Shown: one piece after another, positions 58,467 to 64,000 of the stretch
Layout of the letters: the number at the start of each line of letters is the position of its first letter
Position numbering within the stretch: the first letter of the stretch is position 1
Source: Bryoerythrophyllum caledonicum
Lineage: Eukaryota > Streptophyta > Bryopsida > Pottiales > Pottiaceae
DNA: 64,000 nucleotides
NCBI GenBank assembly: GCA_963971425.1
Contig: OZ020517.1
Coordinates: 18,008,904-18,072,903, forward strand
Reading direction: 5' to 3'
Position numbers and translations under genes: made by a program
The notes under the pieces: model-generated
What the model was told of the DNA's origin: nothing
Databases searched by the model: none
Seen by the model: the letters and a program-made list of their open reading frames with translations, nothing else

Positions 58467-58468
58467 GC

Positions 58469-58668
58469 NNNNNNNNNNNNNNNNNNNNNNNNNNNNNNNN
58501 NNNNNNNNNNNNNNNNNNNNNNNNNNNNNNNNNNNNNNNNNNNNNNNNNNNNNNNNNNNNNNNNNNNNNNNNNNNNNNNNNNNNNNNNNNNNNNNNNNNN
58601 NNNNNNNNNNNNNNNNNNNNNNNNNNNNNNNNNNNNNNNNNNNNNNNNNNNNNNNNNNNNNNNNNNNN
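58469..58668. other. assembly gap, 200 N
   Basis: Exactly 200 N, a conventional gap filler. True distance and content are unknown, and sequence on the right shows no pol domain, so the join may not be adjacent. Confidence 0.99.
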
Positions 58669-58729
58669 AGAGCTCGTCCACAGCTAAGCGCTGATCTTCC
58701 ACCATGGTTAGTGGGATGATGTCCCTATC

Positions 58730-59690
58730 GTGGATGACCAAAAGGTAGAGGCCAGGCATTGGGGGGGAGGCTGCGACCTGTCCGCTGCGTCGATGTCCGG
58801 CTAGAGGATCGTCGCCTCTTCAAGCGCTCTCCCTCGCTCAACCGCCCACCTCTAATTAACCTGCTTATGGGAGGAGCGTCGTGGCAACGCCAATGGTGGA
58901 CCGGGTCCCCGTCTAGAGCTACCCAGAGTTGCTGTGGCAAGACGACTCGCCGGCTTGCAAACCTCCTCAGGCGTAGGAGGGACCGGCCCCCCTAAAGAGA
59001 AGCTCGGTCGCCTCTGATCCGCATGTTTCAGACTTGGTCTAGGAGGAGGAGTACTCGACGGTGCCTGAGGTGGTCGACAATCCGCCGGAGTGCCTTCAGT
59101 AGGCTCCCCAGTGCCCGTGACTTCCGTGGTGCGAGGCGGTGGTGACGTTGCCGTTGCAATACGCGTTCCTAAACCGCCAGCTTTTGCCTTCTTTGTGCAC
59201 TCCTTGACGCACGATCGCTTGGCACTGTGCCCCGCGCTACTGCCTTGTCCGTTCTGGCCCGAGATGCAGGCCGCTTTTCATCCTTGTCTGACGCACGGGC
59301 CTTGGTGCCCTCCTTGGTCGCCTTTATCTCGTCCGCCAAGGTTGGTCCCATAGAAGGCGTAGGTCCTCCCGTAGCCTTGACCTCCAACGGAATCTCCTCT
59401 CCATGCGACTTTTCATCATCAGCGGACGCTGCTGCAGAACCCTTCGTTACTGCCACTCCCCTTGCTACTGCGCTACTCTTCGTTGCGGAGGCAACCTTCC
59501 CTTGGAAGGCACCCTTCCCGCCAAAGGCACCTTTGCATGCACTGGTCGTATCAGATGAAGGTCTTGCATCAGTAGCCTTTTGGGCAGGCCGGCGGTACAC
59601 TTTGAAGTTCATATCATCGTCGCTCGTCACTAAGACATTGGATCGGAGTGTCAACAACGAGCGTCTCGTCTGCACTGCCACCGTCGCTCC
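58730..59690 (-). CDS. unrecognised Lys/Ala/Pro-rich ORF
   Basis: The minus frame at 59169-59681 gives SDDDMNFKVYRRPAQKATD followed by Ala/Lys/Gly-rich low-complexity sequence (KGAFGGKGAFQGKV). Another minus frame beyond about 59215 continues naturally with VKECTKKAKAGGLGTRIATA and a Pro/Thr-rich stretch to about 58860, suggesting one frame change or an intron. The first clear ATG is MNFKVYRRPAQ. It is either the N-terminal region of an element ORF or a disordered host protein. I do not recognise it. Confidence 0.3.
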
Positions 59691-59894
59691 CCACTAAGGT
59701 GTGAGCCCAAAAAACCACCATGGAGGTGGTCTTTGGTCACAAGGGTTAAATTGAAAGAAATCACAAGAAGAGAGGATCAAGGAAGAAGAGGAGACAAGAA
59801 GAGGATGAAAAACAAGAAGGGGTTGAGTAGGAAACTGCTCCGCCGGAACACCTTGGAAGTGACCTCTAGCTTTTTGCTTGCCATTTCTTTGTCC

Positions 59895-60130
59895 TAGCTC
59901 CGATTGGGGCGTGCCATAGCTTTTTGGAAAGCTAAGCCAATTGCGCAACCACCCCTAAAATCTCAGAAGCATAGGACCAAAACCCTAGGACTGATTGCCA
60001 AAAGACTGGGGCCTACTTTTCTACTGCCAGCGGGGAAAGCCCTTACTACACCCGTAACCTTGGAGGGGTGTATCTCACTCCCTATAACTCCGAATTGGAC
60101 GCGCCATATACCAACGAAAAGCTACTGAAG
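59895..60130. repeat. direct repeat with CTCCGATTGGGGCGTGCCAT
   Basis: CTCCGATTGGGGCGTGCCAT then AAAGCTA (59897), and CTCCGAATTGGACGCGCCAT then AAAAGCTA (60087), are two copies about 190 bp apart. The word CCCTATAACTCCGAATTGG resembles the CTATAACTT words read on the minus strand at 63.5-64.0 kb. Confidence 0.5.
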
Positions 60131-60139
60131 AGATCTACT

Positions 60140-60900
60140 ACCATCTCAAATCTTGATCTGTTTGGACAACAATTGAAGGACTGATGAGCAATTGACTGAG
60201 AGACACTCCATGGAAATGAGCAAAAACACCACACTATACTTGAGTACAATGCAAGTACAAACACAATGGAAGAGGGGATCAATATTAGAGAGAAGGAGGC
60301 CCATGGCCTTCCTTCTCTCAACAACTAAGCATAACAAAAGAAAGAGGGAGAGACACAAGATGAATCAAGATACAAAGAGAGGGATTGATTGAGAACTTGA
60401 GGCTTGAGAATAGCTTAAAAACAAGCTCTTAAGTACAAAAATAGGAGCCGCCAAAGAGGCGGCTCACCCTAACCCTAAGGCCCTAACCCTAAGGCCTCCA
60501 CGGATGAATGTTGCTCCCAACCTCCATGGAGCTCCATTCTTGACGAACCTCCACGAATGAATGTAACTCACAAACACCACCACGAAGTTAAATGAACAAA
60601 ACCAAGACAATCAAGTCATAAACACAACCATGAACATTACAAGCTAATTGCGCAAGGCCCACGGTAAAACACTCAACTCTAAATTAAGCAACTAACATTA
60701 TTCCTAATTTTAGGATTCACTAGGGGGGATCTTCCCTCCTCTAGTCCTTCTCCACTAAATCAAACCTAAAGCTTAAATTAGTGCCAAACATCCTACCCAA
60801 GGCCTTGCAACAACTATCCTCTAACATGCATTTTGCATTCACGACTTAATTAACTTAAATTTCGTCAAATTACCTCAAGATGACATTGCTTGTTAACATT
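60140..60900. other. no gene seen
   Basis: Purine-rich then AT-rich sequence with a small CCCTAACCCTAAGG pair at 60468-60500. No protein-like frame. Confidence 0.5.
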
Positions 60901-60944
60901 ACATTCATAAAAGTAACAAATGAACAATAACAAAACAAGAGAGC

Positions 60945-61745
60945 AATATTTTGCTCTCACACAAGGTCCCCACAATCTCCAGCATCACAGAAGGAACAAC
61001 CATACCATAGATCCGAAACACCCTGCGTGCCTCCTTGTTCCCATTTTTCCCATACGAGGGGTAGACCTTGAGGTCGCCCATAGTCTTATAATCCCATCCC
61101 GTGCACTTCTTCCCTTGCCGATGGTAGCACAGCTCCGCCTTGTCTGTAAAATCTAGGTTGCAGTATTGACAGAAGAAGAGAATTTGTGGTCTCTTTCCTG
61201 TCCAAATTGTGTGGCTATGATCACGTCGCCCTAACGTGTTCACTTCTACCATCAACCAGTCATACTCGGACCCGAGGAATGCGTTGCGATTGGGGAGGCC
61301 TTTCGTGCTGGATTGGCTTTGGCGCACGATAACATCTTCAAACCCAAACTTCCCCTACCTATGAAGCTGCAAACACAAGATGCATAGCAAAGTTATGTAA
61401 GAGAAGAGTAAGGTATACAGTGTTTGGAAACGAAATTCAGATATTGCAAACATATCCCTTCAATGATGCCGGGTTGACATGTATCCACTCGAAGGCGCCA
61501 GGGTACGGGTAGTGCGTCGTAGTCCAGAATTGTGGCCCTTGCCTGCAAAACCTTACAAGCATCGGGAATCAAAAGCGCCCCCAAATAAAGGGGCTCCAGG
61601 CAGGTCGCCTGGGATATGACCAGCACCAAACGAAATGGAATAATGATTTTACAAAACAGTACAGAACATTTATTAGTGTGCATGGATTCAGCCTTATCAG
61701 CTCTGCCATTGGTGAAGGCAAGGTGTTGACGATGCTATCCGCCAT
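60945..61745 (-). CDS. small C2HC zinc-finger gene, probably spliced, unrecognised family
   Basis: On the minus strand an ATG at 61745 opens MADSIVNTLPSPMAELIRLN. After an AG at 61609-61610 a natural segment reads ATCLEPLYLGALLIPDACKV and ILDYDALPVPWRLRVDTCQP (to about 61445). After TTTGCAG at about 61372 a third segment reads KFGFEDVIVRQSQSSTKGLP, SEYDWLMVEVNTLGRRDHSH, then a zinc finger FFCQYCNLDFTDKAELCYHR with QGKKC (C-x2-C-x12-H-x5-C), then MGDLKVYPSYGKNGNKEARR. A GTGAGA donor near 60963 suggests more exons to the left. Introns would be short and the donors are not certain. Composition is that of a genuine protein. Function unknown; the finger suggests nucleic-acid or protein binding. 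Confidence 0.45.
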
Positions 61746-61749
61746 GGTG

Positions 61750-62700
61750 AATCCTTAAAATCAGAGACCTAACCGTGAATCGTGAAAGGATTCCGTTTGG
61801 CTTCGGCGTGCCGCGTAATCTGCGATAGAAGTCAGCCCTTACTTGAAAATATATCAAAATCCAGAAATGAGCAAAAGAAATTGAGGTGTCGTTGGCAACC
61901 CGAAGGGATGGTTGGGGGAGGGAAGAAAAAAAAACCGTAATGTACACCGAACAGAGACAACAAAGTGTAAAGAAAAACGTCTCCCACATCCATGAGGAAG
62001 GTTTCAGGGCTATCGCGAAAAGGATGAAAAATTCAACAGTGGAACTTACACACCTCGACGCAGTTGTTGCGCACTGCCCAGCTGCTACGCGCTCCCCGCT
62101 CCGTCGTATCTGGGACACCGTGAGTCCAGGTTGCGGGGCACAACTGAACGCTCCCTAAATCCTTGATGAAAACGAAGCCTACCATAAATCCCTCAGCGCT
62201 GTCGCGTTGTAAATTAATATATTGTGTGAAAATATTAAAGATATTGCCTTAGACATCGGATTGAATATGAAGAGAAGGATACAAAAGGTTGAGGTCGTAG
62301 AGAAATCCACGGTTTGGTTCAATGGGGGATAACTGGAGTTTGTTAGCATAACTTGGAAGTTGCATCTTGTCACTGTAGCTCAGGGAAGCGTAGGTGGCCG
62401 GTTGGCTGCTTATTTCCAGCTTTCACTAGCAAGTACCAAGTTGCAACTATCCAGGCCGTTCAACGAGTTTGATAAAGCTCGAACCCGGAACCGGTAGGCA
62501 ACAATCAACGGACCTTGACAGCCAACCAAGTCCGCAACTTGGCGACCATTAGTGGACTCAAGGCGGTTTTATACAACTGTTGAGGGACTGTACAATGTCG
62601 CGACCTTGCCTTTTAGCCAGATCTTTTTATGCGGGCTACTTTTACTTAAAATAGAATTATTTATGGCTATTATAGTAATTCAGTGAAGGCAAGCTTCTTA
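61750..62700. other. no gene seen
   Basis: Upstream flank of the zinc-finger gene. Frames on both strands lack natural composition. A TCGAACCCGGAACC word at 62478 recalls a tRNA T-arm, but no cloverleaf fits. Confidence 0.5.
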
Positions 62701-62715
62701 AAGAAGTTACTGAGA

Positions 62716-63004
62716 GATATAAAAAGGAAGATAGTTTCTTTGCCTCACATGATTTGTTTCAAGCCAATAGCTTGAATAGCTTAGAGTTGATAGTATGGAT
62801 TCTCAAGATCCAAATGAGTGGGAGTTGTCGTTATCGCAATTACCGGAGGATCCGTTTCAATCTTCTCAGCCATCAACTTCCAGACGGCGAGTGCGAGATG
62901 AAGCGGGGCCTTCCAAGCGTCGTGTTCAACCACGTCCAGATCCAACCACGTCCAGATATTTTCTAATGAGATGGGTCACCGTCTTTGGCTTCGAGGGCCG
63001 CTGA
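62716..63004 (+). CDS. possible start of an unrecognised gene or element ORF
   Basis: A TATA box (GATATAAAAAGG, about 62716) lies about 75 bp before an ATG at 62795 that opens MDSQDPNEWELSLSQLPEDP, an acidic, natural-looking N-terminus, then a basic Ser/Arg stretch RRRVRDEAGPSKRR. The frame stops at 63004. Continuation would need a splice site, and none is obvious. It could equally be the remnant 5' end of a transposon. Confidence 0.3.
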
Positions 63005-63479
63005 CCTTTTTAAACGATGAACGGAGAGCAAGTTATGTTTCTACGGTGCTCCATCAAATTCTAGAGTTTTTATACGGTTAGATGAAGGTAAAATCCATTT
63101 AGTTGTTAATATAGGAGTTTGTTATGTGTTTATGTTTATATTAGATCAAGATCCAAGAAAGAAAAAAAAAAAAAAACTAAGAAAAAGTTTGACCGTCGTA
63201 GAATTCTTTTGGAACCACACCTTTTGAAGCCCAATGGTTGGCATTTCTTTCCTATCTTATCTAGTAGACTTTAGAGTGTTTTAGGAGGTTAACCAATAGG
63301 CTCTAGATGCCCATGTGGCTTAGGCATGGGCTGATGTGGAAGGATAAGGAGGGGCGACTCTCCTTTCTTCTTGGGGTGTGAGTTTTTGGTGTGTGAGGAG
63401 TGCTGTGAGAAAATTCCCGAAAGAGAGATCGGGCGGTGTGTACTCGTTTTTCATGAGAATATTATGAAAATTTGTGGAG

Positions 63480-64000
63480 TTATTTCTTGTAAAGTTGCGC
63501 TTCTTTGAACGGTGTTTTTGTTCAATTTGAAGTTCTTATGCAAAAGTTACAATCGTTTGAGTGAAAAATAGTTAGCTGCCACCCGAATAGAGGAGCAGTC
63601 ACTTCGGGCTTCACCACGGCTTCGACACTTTGTGTTTGGACTTGAAATTTAAGAGAAGCATACCTCATTGTACTAGCTTTCTAAGAAGCTATCACTCGAC
63701 TCATTTAAGTGCGCTATGAAAAAGTTATAGCCATCTAAATAGAAGAGAGTTCTGCCGTCTTGGAAGTGGGGAGGCGTGAGTTTTAAGCTTACACAACTTT
63801 TAGTGAGTAGATTAGTTTGAAATGAAATTTAGAAGAGTTGTAGCTTATTAAATTAGCTTTCTATAAAGCTATTATATGGCTGATTTAGAATCGTAGTATA
63901 GAAGTTATAGCCGCCAAAGTTTGAGAGGGTTTGCTGCCATCGACATAAGAAGGCACAAACTTTGAACCTCCATAACTTTTAGAAGTTATTTTAGAATAAC
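63480..64000. repeat. about 170-bp degenerate tandem modules (AAGTTATAGCC)
   Basis: AGCTTTCTAAGAAGCTAT, later GAAAAAGTTATAGCC, and a TGCCGTC or TGCTGCC word recur about every 170 bp (63540, 63680-63760, 63850-63940). Similar modules exist in plant LTR and leader regions. The array runs off the window end. Confidence 0.55.

Larger units (their letters stand above)
53061..58468 (-). mobile_element. Ty3/Gypsy fossil, minus orientation, inserted in the gag of its neighbour
   Basis: In its own sense (right to left): integrase end of pol (58466-57333), spacer, an extra ORF (56461-54847), and a 3' LTR ending at 53061. Extra ORFs after integrase are known in Tat-type plant Gypsy elements. Upstream pol and the other LTR are hidden by the assembly gap at 58469 or lie outside. 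A 352-bp hairpin MITE sits near the start of the LTR. The element is partly broken (about one interruption in the extra ORF), and the visible integrase reads through. It is younger than the copy it interrupts. Confidence 0.75.

Noticed and set aside
58343-58759. Minus frame running through the N gap
   Set aside because: The frame is an artefact of unknown bases. The two sides cannot be assumed continuous.
60466-60502. CCCTAACCCTAAGG words suggesting telomeric repeat
   Set aside because: Only two short pairs interrupted by GG. Too few for an interstitial telomeric array.
62470-62500. TCGAACCCGG word suggesting a tRNA T-arm
   Set aside because: No acceptor stem or anticodon arm can be folded around it on either strand.
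1-64000. CRISPR arrays, rRNA, riboswitches, bacterial operons
   Set aside because: Tandem repeats present have no unique spacers of constant size. The sequence is eukaryotic with GT-AG introns, and no rRNA or tRNA gene was recognised.

Overview
This window looks like part of a large, repeat-loaded nuclear genome of a streptophyte. The evidence is a Ty3/Gypsy element with a tRNA-Asp-type primer site and an extra ORF after integrase, a hAT element with BED and DUF659 domains, Tourist-like PIF/Harbinger MITEs, and GT-AG introns with plant-style signals. The many multi-copy ORFs of unknown function and a valine/proline-repeat gene resembling algal alveolins or articulins fit a charophyte alga (for example Chara) better than a flowering plant. 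That is an inference and not certain.

Layout. 1-1.4 kb: a minus-strand Gypsy-type gag fossil, followed by an 18-bp GYQ-coding minisatellite (1.5-2.2 kb). 2.7-8.9 kb: small fossils, three MITE or dispersed-repeat families and a 30-bp minisatellite. 9.1-12.3 kb: a decayed minus-strand gene resembling the DUF7869 family. 12.9-15.9 kb: AT-rich repeats and minisatellites. 16.3-20.3 kb: a long plus-strand ORF with heptad RGR repeats, a degenerate methyltransferase-like domain and an acidic tail, cut by two in-frame stops. 22.8-23.1 kb: a foldback MITE. 23.6-25.5 kb: the best host gene, three coding exons encoding about 294 aa. 27-31 kb: GC-rich then AT-rich sequence without a gene I can support, with one clear MITE. 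31.7-34.4 kb: a second decayed methyltransferase-like gene, back to back with a broken RING-H2 fragment.

35.3-39.0 kb: a complete-looking Tc1-type transposon with about 949-bp inverted arms built of about 185-bp subrepeats. It sits inside an older dispersed repeat that has an unoccupied relative at 13.8 kb. 41.7-43.9 kb: an intact 709-aa coiled-coil/RING-H2 ORF whose relative is the broken copy at 33.7 kb. 44.2-50.6 kb: a hAT element bounded by oppositely oriented arrays of an 11-bp GC-rich repeat. Its transposase has an unusually long C-terminal tail. 50.8-58.5 kb: two related Gypsy copies, one inserted into the gag of the other in opposite orientation, with a 352-bp hairpin MITE in one LTR. 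A 200-bp assembly gap follows at 58.47 kb. 58.7-64 kb: an unrecognised low-complexity ORF, a small zinc-finger gene with probable introns, and further repeat modules.

Apart from the 24-kb gene and perhaps the 61-kb gene, nearly everything recognisable is mobile or multi-copy. The strongest candidates for something undescribed are the methyltransferase-like and RING-H2 ORF families, the long-armed Tc1 element, and the hAT element with its inverted GC-rich arrays and long tail.
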